Assembly: GCA_005281725.1 (NCBI GenBank)
Contig: SSBO01000009.1
Location: forward strand, 5,588,363-5,652,362
From: Wuchereria bancrofti
Lineage: Eukaryota; Nematoda; Chromadorea; Rhabditida; Onchocercidae
Length of the DNA: 64,000 nt
Reading direction: 5' to 3'
Each line of letters starts with the position of its first letter. Positions within the stretch are counted from its first letter, which is position 1. This document shows positions 28,154-41,076 of the stretch, in pieces. Below the pieces are notes generated by a model. That model worked only from the letters and a program-made list of their open reading frames with translations. It searched no databases and was not told where the DNA came from. Position numbers and translations under genes: made by a program.

Positions 28154-30627
28154 TTACGAATTCAAAAATTTATTAATAATCTGAGATACAAAAGATGAAG
28201 TGTTGATTTGTAGATGTTGTCCTTCGAAGGCTAGTAAGTGCAACCTTTTGCTCTCCAACAGTTCACGCAAGCCGAGACGATCCTGGAATTATGATTCAGT
28301 TCAAAAAGGAAAAAACCTATTTATTATTTATTGTGATTTTTAATTAAAAGATTTACTCAAGACAGATTCATATTTTATTCATGGTAACGAGATGATCAGG
28401 ACTTTTAGAAAGGTTTCTATCAAAATTATTACCCCAGACAAACTTTTACGATCACCATGTTATTTTGCATTAACTTGTTAATATTCAAAAACAAAATATC
28501 TTCAATAACTATAGATATGCAAAATTAAACAAAATAGCATGTAAGATAAAGAAAATTTGTGACCTCTGTGTAAATTTTTGATTTTTCAAGTGGGACGATT
28601 TTTGATGTATCATTCTCGAGATAATATTCGAACCACTACAATAAAGAAGTAAAATTTTGTAGCAAGAAAGTTTTAACGCATAAACTGAATTAAACAATTA
28701 AAAAGATTATAAAATATCTCTGCAAAGGAATCCATAAAATGATTCCTTTTGGAAGTTGAAATGTGTCCTCGTATTTAGACGATGTTTCGTAGAGAAGATT
28801 TCGCTGATGTCAGCCTATCACAAGGCCTGCAGATTCAATTACTACTTCTACTGTAGCATGGCCTTCATATTCAGCAATTCAGAAGTAATATTTGCTGATT
28901 GAAAAGTCAGTTTGTGCTCAATTAGTGCAGTGCAATGAATTTATGCAGGAAATCTTGAACCTCAGATTCTCTCGGTACTACCATTGTATCATTTAGAAAT
29001 TTTACCAGCACCAAATTTTGTAGTTTCAATAAATTTTCTTTATATGTCTCATTCAGATTCTGAAAATGAAGATTTTCTAATTTTTCAAAAATTTCCTCCA
29101 AGTCTCTGAAATAAAAAAAATTCGAAAAAAAAAACTTTTCGGTACATCGCTTTTGAGTGCTCTCATATTCTCATATTAATGTCAAAATATTCATTCCCGA
29201 ATATTTTGTTAACTAGAAAGATTTAAAAAGTATAATAACCATACTCTCTCATTGTTGATATCAGCAAGGAATATACTACTTTGTCGGTAAGTTGTTTCAT
29301 CTAATGGATCGTGCCAATATTGCGCCTGGACTACCCTTAAATTTATTAATAAAAAAGTGAATTATAAGCACAATGAATTTACTATAAATTAGTCGTAGTG
29401 AACCTCTGACAAATGCATGTATAAATTTTGCTCAGAAAACTGCAATATTGGAGGGAGAGTAAACATGAAATTAATAGCATTTATATCTTCGAGTTGTAAA
29501 TGTATTAAAATTAAACAGAAACAAACGTATTCTGGACAAAGCCAACATATGCACCCCACTCTAATAAATTTCGCACGCGATCACAAATATAACTTTCAGC
29601 TGGACACAGCGGTAGTCCAAATACTCCTTGATGTTGTCCGCCCAATGAAATCAAATTTTTCATCTGCGGAACTGGACAGCGTTGTGCCAGAGCACGTCTG
29701 TATCATACTTCAATAATAAATAAAAAAATCTTAGCAGTATTTGAAATGCATTGCATTACCAAAACATTCAAAAATAAACAATTCAAATAAATAAGTGAAA
29801 GTACATCGTACCAGTGGTCAGAATTATTCGTATATGACATATGCATTTAAGGCTCGAGCAGTGCTGCTAGCAAAACTTTCGCAAGAGAAAAAATCGGTAG
29901 TATGATGAAACTTTAAAAAATTGAAATTAAAAAGTACAGAAATTGTGCGCCCTGTGAGAAACCAATAGAATTGTACCCATTTTTCAATTTTTCGTCTTTC
30001 TGTATTGTTTGACACACTTCCGCTACCTGATCGTTTACATTTCCGAAGAAACCATGTTCCGTATCCTGAAAAACACAAACGATATGAAATTTGAAAAGCA
30101 AATGAGAGCCTTCATTAATGACCATATGGAAACGAACCATTACAACGTTGGATCCTATCATTACTGAATAAATATAGACATTAGGGATATTCTGCTTTAG
30201 TATTTTTTCTATTTTTCCCAAACTTAATGGATTGCAACAGCTATCACCTGAAAAACTTTTACACAACATTGAAACGATGGAAGCACAAAAACTTTAAAAT
30301 CAATAATGAGTTTCAAAAATTTAATTATGAACCACCTCTAACGTAAGCTTTCGGAGAGAGATGATAATTCATTAATTAAATTCGTGTTGTGCATGTTGAC
30401 TAGATTGCAAAAGTTAAAACTCGGGATACATTTGGAAAGTTTTCTAATTTTCTCAAAAGAAACTGCAGGAATTTTAGTAAAAAGATACCCATGCCATGCC
30501 ACAGTACAATTGGTGTTGGCTCCATATTGCTGAGGATTTTCTGTAGAAACTGGGTGACAGAATTAGTTGTGATTGTTGCAGATCCGACAGATAGCAGCCA
30601 AGTAATGACAACGCAATTAGTTACCAT
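28154..30627 (-). CDS. ppt-1: Palmitoyl-protein thioesterase 1 (lysosomal)
   Basis: Eight exons splice in phase to 312 residues (human PPT1 has 306): 30489-30627, 30138-30247, 29938-30065, 29527-29697, 29245-29335, 28961-29059, 28564-28635, 28154-28282. The N-terminus is a signal peptide. [17 protein letters not shown] opens the hydrolase fold. [16 protein letters not shown] holds the nucleophile Ser, KFLNDT the catalytic Asp and EGQHLQI the catalytic His. Other family blocks are [34 protein letters not shown] and DRLGLREL. The enzyme removes fatty acyl groups from cysteines of proteins degraded in lysosomes. The residue before the catalytic His is Gln, where human PPT1 has Asp. All introns are GT-AG. 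Confidence 0.95.
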
Positions 30628-31733
30628 TTGTAGTAATTGTGTTTCACCTAATTTGGAAATAAAAAGTTTTTTGGCAAAGAATTTTTTGGAAGATTAATCG
30701 AATTGGCAAGGAACGAGATAGCACAGTAACAAGAAAAAAGATCCGTGCGTAAACACATAGAACATTTGTCCTTGGATTCTATGACCTCTATCCATCCAAG
30801 GGTCATGAAGAGATTAGAGATTATTAAATACATAGTTGAGAAATGTACTTCACTGCATACGCAGTTTGATATTTGAATTGAGTCTACGCAAACTTTCAAT
30901 TACATAATTGTTGCTCCTTCCTTCTTCAGCTTTTATTGAGACGAAGAGTGAATTAGCTAAGAAGCTAGTTGTCTTAAAAGTGGAAATGTAAATAAGGATA
31001 AAAATAAAATAATTGGTCGGAGTTCGAATTGCAAGGAGTCAGTTGCGGAGCATAGCTTTTTTCTGTCAGTGATAATAACAGCTGGTTTAGAAGCGCCTCT
31101 TCTCGTTAAGTGTTTCACTGGCTTGCAATCTTCGTAAAATATCATCCATTTTACTTATTCTATTGAAACATATACTTTTAAGATTTTCACTTACGGAATA
31201 TCTTTTTCTAAAATGTGAGAGCGTTTCTAGAATGCTTTCATTCTTCCTTTTTCATTTTTAGATTCCATTCAAAATACACTATATTATTTTCAATGAAAGA
31301 ATAAAATGTCCTAATTGGGTGACTGTTGAAAGTGATCGTTTTCATATTATTTATTTTTATAAATTCCAAGATTCTTGATATAGTATTATTGTGTCTTTAA
31401 ATTTTCCACAACATAACGATATTGATAAATAAGGCTTTTTCCAGTCGACGAAATAAAGTGCAGTTGACATGTCCTACTGCTTCCCAATGGAAAACAGAGA
31501 TCTGTCTTTCTGGTTGAGATTGGAATTCAGGAAAACGAATCGTTAATGTTAAAATACCATTAATATCGTCTACCACTATGAATTTAATGACCTCGCAATT
31601 CTTCCGCAATTTTTATGGAAATGTATAGTGAATTAATTTTATTACAATTTTATCGCACATTCAAAATTTACATTTCATGGCAAAGTATTATGAAAGCCAA
31701 CCATTGCAAATTTTAGTTACAGTGTCATTTTGC
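30628..31733. other. Intergenic gap
   Basis: The gap separates the ppt-1 start from the end of transporter copy A. Minus-strand frames at 31397-31609 and 30648-30899 are open for 70 to 83 codons but show no known domain and no splice partners. Nothing else was seen. Confidence 0.5.
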
Positions 31734-34700
31734 TTAGTAAGATACATTTAATTTGATAGTGTGAATATTTTTAAATGATGGCAAATTAGTCGTAGCACAT
31801 ACGGCAGGTTTACGACTCGTTAATTCTTCCTTTTCCAGTTCTTCGCCAGGCATATGATCAGGTAGTTTCTTACCTCGAGTTTCTGGCACGATGAAGAAAT
31901 AAAGAAGGAAGTCGGCCAAGCTAGTAACCAACATCAAGAAGAACGGTGCTGGGGGCCAATGTTTACTCTAAAATTAGTTTGTTTATACAGCAGAAGTGGA
32001 CAAATTGATTAGTTTAACCATCTGTCCGAAACTGACAAAACAAATAATTTTTATGAATTAATCATACCGGTATGAAAATAAGTGGACTGATAATTGTTCC
32101 GAGACGATTAAATGTTTGAATGAAAGCAATTCCAGCACCGCGTATCGGGGTAGGAAACAGCTCAGTTGGCTGAACACTGTTTAAGACGAATAATTCGGTA
32201 CACATTGCTGCGGCAAGTAACGATGAGTAGCGAGTAAAGGTGACAATTGCATGAATCAACGGATCACCTAAATGAGAATAATCACATAACCCATTTTACA
32301 TAATTACGCAACCTAACAGCCGCTAATGATTCATTCATGCTAATTAGGTGAATAGTGATGAACTACCATTCGTTACCGTTCACTCAAAATTACAATCTCT
32401 CCATAATTTTAGAAGAGAGAACAATCGTTAACTTACCTTGCCCACCGGCTTCTATAATCGCTTTATATTCTTCAATTTGATGCCCTGAAAAGTTTTTTTT
32501 TTTTCTTTTTTTTTTAGAATTGGTCTTTAGAACAGATGTGAAAAGACACCTAAACCTTTTGTCCATTTTTTTGCGGAAAACATTAGATTCAATGAACAAT
32601 TAAAGCTTCCATCAATGTGCACAAGGACATTACATGCACTTGCCAGACTTTCTATCTTTGCCACTTTCTTTCACGTAGTTTACAAAGTGTTAGCTTGACC
32701 AAAACATACATGTAAACAGATAAATGATAGAAACTACTCCCATCACAACCACAATAAATCCAGCTGATAAGCAATGCAACAAGCGACGACCAACACGTTC
32801 AAATGTAAACTCAAGTATGGCGGCGATGACATTGATGCTGTAACGTGCGGCACCCAGGATGACCACATTCATGTAAACTGTACCCGCCAATGCATCCATA
32901 TTGTATGCAATTCCGTAGCTGATGAAGCTTGTCGAAAATCTTTAAAACTTAAAGCTAAATATTCTAAATTCACTATAAACATTTTGAATTTCATTTCAAA
33001 AACTGATGCCATCTATTACCAATTTCAAGCAACTGTCATTTATCCAGTTTTAAATCTAAATCGCAAGTGCATAAAATTATCTCTGAAAATTTCGTATGTA
33101 ATACATACAGACTGATGGCAAAGACGATTGTATAGCTGCCCAGTTTACGATCTGTGAACAAATGGTAGAAGTAATAGTTCAGATTAGGTTTACTCGATTT
33201 CTCCATCTAAAATTAAAACAACAAAAAAATTGAAGTGATGATAAATGCTAATAGAAGATAGCTGTCATCTATTAAGCTTTTTCGTTTTTGTCTTAAAGTC
33301 TGTAATTGAATTTACGATAATCAAATTTACTTTTTAAACATATTTATTAATGTTTCCTTGCAGAAATTAGGAAAAAGCCTAATTTCTCTTTCATCCAACT
33401 GATCCAAGAATCGATATCGATTTATAAAAAATGACTGCAAAGGGAATGAAAAATGAAACCTCCTCTTCGACGGATTTTGCAATAATGTAACTTATATGTT
33501 TTGCTTTCTCGGTCGACACCTTTTTGTGCCACCTTTCAATGTAAATTGCTGCTTCTACGGCTTTCTTGCTCCGACCTTTTCTAATAAGCCATCGTGGCGT
33601 ATCTTTTAGATATCTACAACACAAATTCAGTGTCAAAGAATGAATATCTGTGTCCCTGAAATTTAATTTTTAAAAAAGTATATTAGAAGACTAACGGAAT
33701 CATTATCAACGGTAAAACAGTCAATCCAGCGGCCACTCTGGATAGCGTTTTCCAATCATTACAAAGGTAAGCAATACCAGACAAAATAATGTAATTTGGT
33801 GAATAGGTGACTACCGTGGCTATCCACATTCGGTGTTTGTCAGGAAGATTTTCCATGAAATACGGATTGCTCACACTGAACGAAAATTAAAAATGATTTG
33901 AGGTCATGGATTATCATTTTCAATTACTGTGTATCCCAGAATTAATATATGTAACCAAAATGTGGCTATATAAGTCAATGCAAACTTTTTTCGTAGTGAC
34001 AACTGATAACTCATGAACAAAGCTCCTCTTTTTTTTTTTTTTTTTTTTTCAAGACAAAACGTCTTTAAAAATGATCGCCGTAGCCATCCACACTCGTGCT
34101 TTCCCATGAAACACAATTGGGTAGCACCGTTAGATTAGTCGCAACCGCATATCGAATTAGAAAAACATATAGATGAAGAAGTTCAATCAAACTTACTAAC
34201 CAATGCTTCCCACCTGTGAAAAGCATGTCAAAAAAGCGAAGAAAAGTGAATATAATAAATGAGGGAGCAAAAGATGTTGCTAATAATGATATCATCATTC
34301 CAGTGGTACCGATAAATAGAACCTGAAAATTTAACTTTTCTTACTTTCAGTATAAATCTTGTTTACAGTGGCAAATACATCTTTTTTGGAATCAGAATTA
34401 TGGAATTATAAAGATTTGTCGAGATCGAACGGCAAAAGGATGCTTTTGCTTTGAATCAGAAAGTTTATCTTTCAGGTTTAAGAAAGAAATATTTATTAAG
34501 TTTAAAAAAAATAATGAATTTTCGCAAAAAAAGACATTTCAAGTTATCAAACTTTTCAAATGAGCATAGTGAACCTTTTTTCTGCCATAAATATCAGCAA
34601 GATTACCGGCAACAATTGCACCAATCATTAGACCAACATTTTGCAATGTTGTACCTAGTTTAACATATTCAACTGGTACTTCAAACTGAAAATTTTCACT

Positions 34701-35803
34701 GCTTCTGTATTACTTCACTTTTCAATAAGATTGGAATGATTTATTGAGGTATTTAACCCTGTCAGCATCCGATAAAAATGAATATTGGACTAGAAAAATT
34801 TTTTTGTTAAATCGAAACTTCAGTGGAATTACAAGGAATTGTCACGATTAAGTGGGAAAAGCAAGGCCTTGTTTGAATCAAAAAGTTAAATACTATGAAC
34901 ATACATCATTTCTAATCGATATGAAATCATAATGACTCGAGGTACATAATACTTTGGATTCATTAATAAACACCCAGCAGGAACCAGTTGATGAGCAGTT
35001 TTTTGATGCGATATATTCCGGATATTGCTTACGACAAAAATCTTTTATAGTTGGCTTTCGATCTAAAATTTCCAATCAACCCAATTTAGTCAAGATTAAT
35101 ACTGTCATTTAACTAATTCCTCCTCTTTACATGTTTTTTCTTCTCTACGGCTCTCACTTAGTTCTCTTTCTCTTCAGTCACATTAATTACTAACTTTTCA
35201 CTCCTACTTGTAATTAGCCACTCGTAGGACAGTACATCTAAGTTTTCTCATTGTTTTTATTATCAAGAAATAACTTTTGCTAGTGCGTTCTGCAAACTGT
35301 TATCAGAAAGCTAAATATTTCCAAAATTTTGCACGAATTTGAATTTATGACTATCAATCTATTAAGTGTAATATCTATTTAAAAGAAACTCTAATCAGAC
35401 CCCTCTCTCGAACCAGTCGTCTATAAGTAGACACTGCAATGGTTAACAAAGATGCAAACAAATACATGAACATTGCAATTCACAAGAATAGTGATGCTTT
35501 CCTCGGAGAGAGCATCACCGGAATTCATCTTAGACACAACAATCACCAATCCATAACTAACACTTCTAAGATAGCCATCTCAACAAACATATTTCGAATA
35601 AGGAGAGGAAATGTCTGACCAGCAAATGTCATGAACAGAAGATTGCACACTTGAGTAAGCACCATCAGAAAATAAACAACAGTCAGGAATGCCACGTATT
35701 TTCGACAAGATTGCAAGTCGGATAATTTGAAAGATTCGTCGTTAAATTCATTTTTTCCTCCAATCGTTATTATGCTACCGGATGGATGAACTGCACGTGA
35801 CAT
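31734..35803 (-). CDS. SLC22-like major facilitator transporter, copy A
   Basis: Eleven exons splice in phase to 572 residues: 35620-35803, 34905-35062, 34575-34685, 34201-34322, 33696-33875, 33460-33613, 33109-33206, 32710-32939, 32437-32484, 32068-32267, 31734-31967. The first exon carries transmembrane helix 1; the second is a cysteine-rich extracellular loop, as in organic ion transporters. GNLADIYGRKK is the MFS signature between helices 2 and 3. KDTPRWLIRKGR corresponds to the SLC22 ESPRWL motif. ELFPTPIRGAGIAF and VPETRGKKLPD are late-helix signatures. The family moves organic cations, anions or carnitine across the plasma membrane; the substrate here is not predictable. An acceptor two bases before the ATG suggests trans-splicing. 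It forms a tandem pair with copy B. Confidence 0.9.
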
Positions 35804-35819
35804 AACTAATGAAATTGAA
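35804..35819 (-). promoter_or_regulatory. Probable trans-splice acceptor of transporter copy A
   Basis: In gene sense the sequence TTTCATTAG ends two bases before the ATG at 35803, with no upstream coding exon needed. This fits a spliced-leader acceptor. Confidence 0.4.
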
Positions 35820-38800
35820 ATTAATTGAATGCTTAGTTGAATACAAATAATGCACAGGACAAATGAATGTCGATGAATTGACTAACACTTCTAAGATAGC
35901 TATCTCCAAGCTTAATCAGAAGACAAAACCATTTTTATTTAAATTCACAGTTATCGTTTTAGACATCATGTTATTTCCGTCCGCTCTGCAGGAATTCTTT
36001 TTGTATAACAAATTAAAATAGGAAATAAGATTATACAATAAGTCAGGGAGGAGTTTCATTTCAAAAAAAAAGAATCAAATGACGATAACTGCTTTAATGC
36101 CATTACATGTACAAAGACAAAAATTCAGTTAAACAGGCATTTTTATTTGAAGGCGGAATGATTTATGGACTGTCATATCATTTAGTTTTACTTAGTTATT
36201 GTAAAACATCAGATTTTTAATTGCTCTATTTGGATATGAGCAATATTTCTCTCAGAAACGAATGATTTGACGATCATTCAGTATTTATGAATTCCGTTAG
36301 ATTTAGGTAAAAACAAGTTCTTGTAACCAATTGGATTATTTTTTCATTTCTCTCGTTATTTTCAGCTTTCCTTTTCCTTCTTTATTTTCTTCCCCTTCAG
36401 GATTCCGTTTCTTCATTTATGATCTATTTGGCAAATTTCTGCTTATTACATTTTTATAGCATTTTGGGTTGTCAGCCACAAATCTTTTTCCATCCTCAAG
36501 TACAAAGATTTTTAAGATTTTAAGTCAATGATTTTCAGTCCTCCAAAAATTTTTACATTCCTCCTGCGTTTGATCAATGTTGAAATCGCACAATTATTCG
36601 TTTTATAATTGTTTTGTCCCAAAATGCAATGCGTTACCTAAAATTTAGTGCTCTTATCGCATATTTTATTTATATTTTTGCATTTACTTCATATAAATAC
36701 TGGCTCATATGGACATTACTAATTAATGTGAAAATCAACGGTTCGTGAGATATAAGTAATTTATTATTGCAAATCTTTTTCGTGAAAGAAGATTATGTAA
36801 TTATGCAAGATAAAGCTTTAGAAAGCTGACGTCTCTCTCCCTGTCTTCCTCATCTGAGTTTATTCAAACAGTTTTTAAAACTTTCTCAGAAATAATATTA
36901 CTATTATTTTTCCGAGGCTTCAGCCACACTGACCACTAAAATTTCATTAATGCAAGCATCAAATTGAAGAGCATGCAAAGTTTGAGGACCAAAAGTTGCT
37001 CCATAGAATTTTTTTTTCCCAAATTTCAAACCATTTTGAAGAAAGGTTGCTAACCATACATACGACATGTAGAAGAAATGCTGAAGTTGCGAACATATAA
37101 AATTGGTGTTCTGTAAAAGAAATAATGAATAGGCGCAAAGGTGAAAAGTACTGGCTTATTTTTCTGCTTCCCTTCCTAAATTGATCAGTTACGGGCACCA
37201 AAACAAGGAACCATCGGAAACAAGAAATGAATAATAAAGGTGAGAAAAGTGAGAAAGGAAAAGCACTGATTTCTTCCTTTCTTCTAAAAGATTCTTTCTA
37301 TTTATTAAGAGATGGACGACAATTAAGATAAAATTTCATCAGAAAGCTATGAAGGAATTTGCTGAATCATTTCTAAACGGTACCTTAACGCTGATGTTAG
37401 CATTTCAATGAGAATTATTTTAGAATGAAAGAATAAGCTCTAAGCAGAACACATAGATCCTTGGATCGTCTTATAATTCACTCTTGCGAAAATCTGTGAT
37501 CAAATTGATGCTTATTATTTGCTTAATAATATAAAACTTAGAGGATTAAAAAAATAAAGGAGAAAATTGAATTCTCAAGCATGGTTTTCTGATTCTGAGT
37601 GATAATTGATGCGATTATGAAATGAATCTGAAATATATGGGTGTTGAATATTTACGTTCACATTGTTATCGAAATCGTGAAAAATCGGGATTATCAAATA
37701 TGCTGATGTGATACAGCTTTGCAGCTCAATTTAATGTTCCACTCTAAATCCTAAATGAAAGTTATTTGGCGGAAGTATATGAATTGAAATTTAATTAAAG
37801 GAATAACCGCATTCATTTACAAATGATGCGCAGAGCTTGCATATTTGTATCGGTGTCATTTGAAAATGATGAAATATTAATAATGTTGCAAAGATGACAA
37901 TGAGAGAGTTACTGTATAAGGAGTTAGGTGTAAAAAGAATGTTAGAGCATATTTATGAGTTGAAAAATAAGGTCAGTGTGATGGGAAATTTGAAATTCCA
38001 TATGATATTGGTGATATCGACTAAGCACGAAAATTCATCCCTTACCCCCTTTGGCCGCGTGGTGAACGCAGGAAATTTTCAATAAATTATATTATTATGA
38101 GAAAAGAAATGGCCTTGGAAATGAATATCATTTGAGCAGTAATTTGCAATTTCATGACAGGCCTTTAAGTTATTGTGTATTTATCGATAGAATTTTTTGA
38201 AACATAATGTCGAAATATGATATGCAAGAATTAAGCGGTTGACTGCCTTATTTGTTTGATAGATATCCTATTGTGGCATAACTTAAAACAGCGTGAATGG
38301 TGAAAGAAGCCCAATAAACTTTACTCTCCATTAACAATAAACAACATCGCAGATGAACAGCAATGAAGGAAGTGTTGAACAGTGGTAAGGTCACTTGTAA
38401 TAAATATTCGAGCGATTCAGCCATATTCGACTTTAATTAGCAAATTGCTGACTTTAATAACAATGCTTATTGTATTTAGCAATAAGTACAACAGGCATTT
38501 CATACATTTTTATCGAATCATCCAATTGAAAGAAGGATGAGTCTTAACTTTGTTTTAGCTTCATGATTATGTGATTAATCGTTAAATAGAAATAATTGTT
38601 ACTGTTTAAGGATATCATATTTATTACTATTCAACTACTATTGTCAAATTTATTACTATTATTACATCATTATTATTCAAGGATATCATATCATATTGTT
38701 TATGATACGATAAGAGATAACCATACATATGGCTTTGAGCAACTATTTGCGCAATAGACTATACTCAAGGAACAGATTGAGACAAGCATAGATACATCAT

Positions 38801-39787
38801 GCTTAGATAACATGTTGCAAGTGGGTAAAATAAAGTCAAGCACAATATATGTCTCATGGACAAATGCTCCCTTTTGTAAACCGTTATTTAAATGGAATAT
38901 TTAAATTTCCCTTTGTAAACTTGTTCTTTGTGCATGTCTTCCTTTGTTTGCTAGCAGTGCTTGAATCACTAAATAAATTCAAGCGAAAAGAGCTGTTATA
39001 AGTTTTGGCAAAGCTAGCCAAAGTTTGATTTTCAATTTGATCCTTCTCACATTAGCAAAATAAGAAGAATGCATTGAATTAGAAATTTGCCTTGATGACA
39101 AAATAAGAAGACGCACGACGATGTTACAACTTTAAATGCCTTAAAATTAATATTAAGACTAAATCAGATTAAACAAATTAATATTTACCGATTCTGGCTC
39201 AAACAAATGCAAATTCATAAAAATTAAATTTTATTTACACTTCCGATTCAATTAATTCATGCTGACATCCATACAATAAAACAGAAATTCCGAAATGTCA
39301 CTGTTCATAGAGTAATGAAGCACAAATGAATGAACGTTGTGGTGATTTTGCAGTGTCCATCTCAGACTTGAACTAAATCCTATAAACCTATTAATTTACA
39401 CCGCAACAGGAAATAATTATGCAAATCAACATGTGTCTATCTGTCTCTTCCTATAGCTTCCATTTTGATAAACAAAACGATTAGTTACAAAGTTCTCAAC
39501 AATATATTACTGCATAAATATTAAAGAAAGGGGAAATTCGACGGGACGAAATATATTTTCAGTTCGTTAAAAATATACCCTGACCTATTTTCTTACTTCA
39601 TACATATTTCGAATCTCTTCCTGTCAAGGTAGTAAACAGAAAAATTATGAAAGAAATATTTCCATTTATTTCTTTGAAGGTAATTCACTCCTTTATTACA
39701 AGATTCATTTTTTTGCGGCTTACGATGAACTTTAAAAAAATATATGTTGAAGTTGGCGCCGATTTCCTGATTGATAAACCAGGAAAT

Positions 39788-40103
39788 AGAAGCAATAGTA
39801 CAATAACTTGATAGAGAAGAACTGAAGTCATTTCTCTGCAAAAATGCCTTGCAACATTTCCCTGATCAAATCTGCCCAATTTTGATTCACCTTCCTTTCA
39901 GTTGTTTTTCCAAACCTATTTGTCGAATAAAATGTTTATTTCCTCAACTTCTTTTTGATAACCGATCTGGTGATATCTCTTGTCAGTCCATATACTTCAA
40001 GCATTTTCGGTGGAATTGTGTAACCAAAAGCCCAAAAGTCAGTATATTTGGAAAAAAGTTCAACTTCAGTTCTTCTCTATCAAATTATTGTACTATTGCT
40101 TCT
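39788..40103. repeat. Inverted repeat with 41-base arms
   Basis: The arm 40063-40103 is the reverse complement of 39788-39828 with one mismatch, separated by 234 bases. Both arms read coding-like (SNYCTIAS in one frame), but no family is recognisable. It could be part of a small inverted-repeat element or a foldback arising from rearrangement between the duplicated transporters. Confidence 0.8.
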
Positions 40104-40221
40104 GTGTTAATAAAGGAATTATTATTCCTCTGTTACCCCACATATTTACAGCTACATCCAAAGAATCCCCCCGAGATCAACAACCTCTCCCAAAATAGTA
40201 ATTAAATTTTCAAATCTTCCA

Positions 40222-40370
40222 CGACAAATAATGCCATTTATCGAATGGGTAACAATCATAGCCAGACGGATTGCTCGCACTAAGAAGAAATTAAAATTGA
40301 TTTAATATTGAATTCCAGATCATGGATTATCATTTTAAGTCAGAATTAATAAATTCTAAATGGCAAGGCA
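40222..40370 (-). pseudogene. Relic of a third SLC22-like transporter copy
   Basis: Read on the plus strand, 40222-40266 resembles part of exon 5 of copy A (around 33786-33830). The next bases, 40264-40280, match the 5' end of that exon (around 33863-33876) after a deletion of some 40 bases. From there to about 40350 the relic follows copy A's intron 4, including a 15-base identity at 40319-40336 with 33905-33920. The reading frame is destroyed. The fragment is more like copy A than copy B. Confidence 0.6.
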
Positions 40371-41076
40371 GTAGGCAGAGGAAAATACAAATGCTTGGTA
40401 AGTGTTTCATAGCAAGAAAAAGAAAATATGCCAAATACAAAACTTTTTTATCGAAATTCAGTGAATAGTGTTGTTATAAAAGCATCACAGAAGCGCACAA
40501 CATAGACTAATTAATTTCACTTTTTGTGAGGAAATGTAATTGCTCAGTAGACAAAAAAATCTTTAGAATAGGAAATCCAGAATGGTTGCGCTTTTACTAG
40601 ATGAATGCTACCAATGAGACTGGTCACGTCATGGATGGACGCAGATCAGCAGCAGATTATTATATGTTTATATATATATATATTTATTGCAGTAATTGCT
40701 GAAGTTAATTAACAAGTAGCACGATGAGTCTTTAGTTCAGAGGGTACACAGTGAGAAGCATCTTTTGGCTGCTGGCCTTCAGTCTTGAAATTAGGGCAGT
40801 TGGTCAGCTGTGTCGAGACCCTCCAAACCATCATTGTGCTACTTGTTAAGAGATGATGAACCTGTCGGGACAACCATTTCATGAAGTTTTTAGAAGCGCA
40901 GTTTTCAGTCAATCAGTTCATTAATTCATGAGGCGCTATTTTACCAACTTTATTCCACCCATGTTATCATATTTATTAGCAAACAGAATGAATAAAAGTG
41001 TCGCATTCATTTGATAATTCTATCAGGATTCACATATGGGTTATTTGTCCACTCTAAGCGTTCTATTACACGTTCT

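Larger units (their letters stand above)
35804..41076. other. Gap between the two transporter genes
   Basis: This 5.3 kb gap holds a decayed third transporter fragment (40222-40370), a 41-base inverted repeat (39788-39828 and 40063-40103) and a 26-base block at 35881-35906 that repeats 35556-35581 in intron 1 of copy A. A short AT repeat lies at about 40668-40682. No intact gene was found. Confidence 0.6.

Noticed and set aside
28822..28894. A 73-base minus-strand segment reading [14 protein letters not shown], first taken as a frameshifted exon of ppt-1 with an in-frame TGA
   Set aside because: The true 72-base exon lies at 28564-28635. It begins WFEYY and ends IYTE, in phase and with the family's length, so the gene is intact and this segment is intron.
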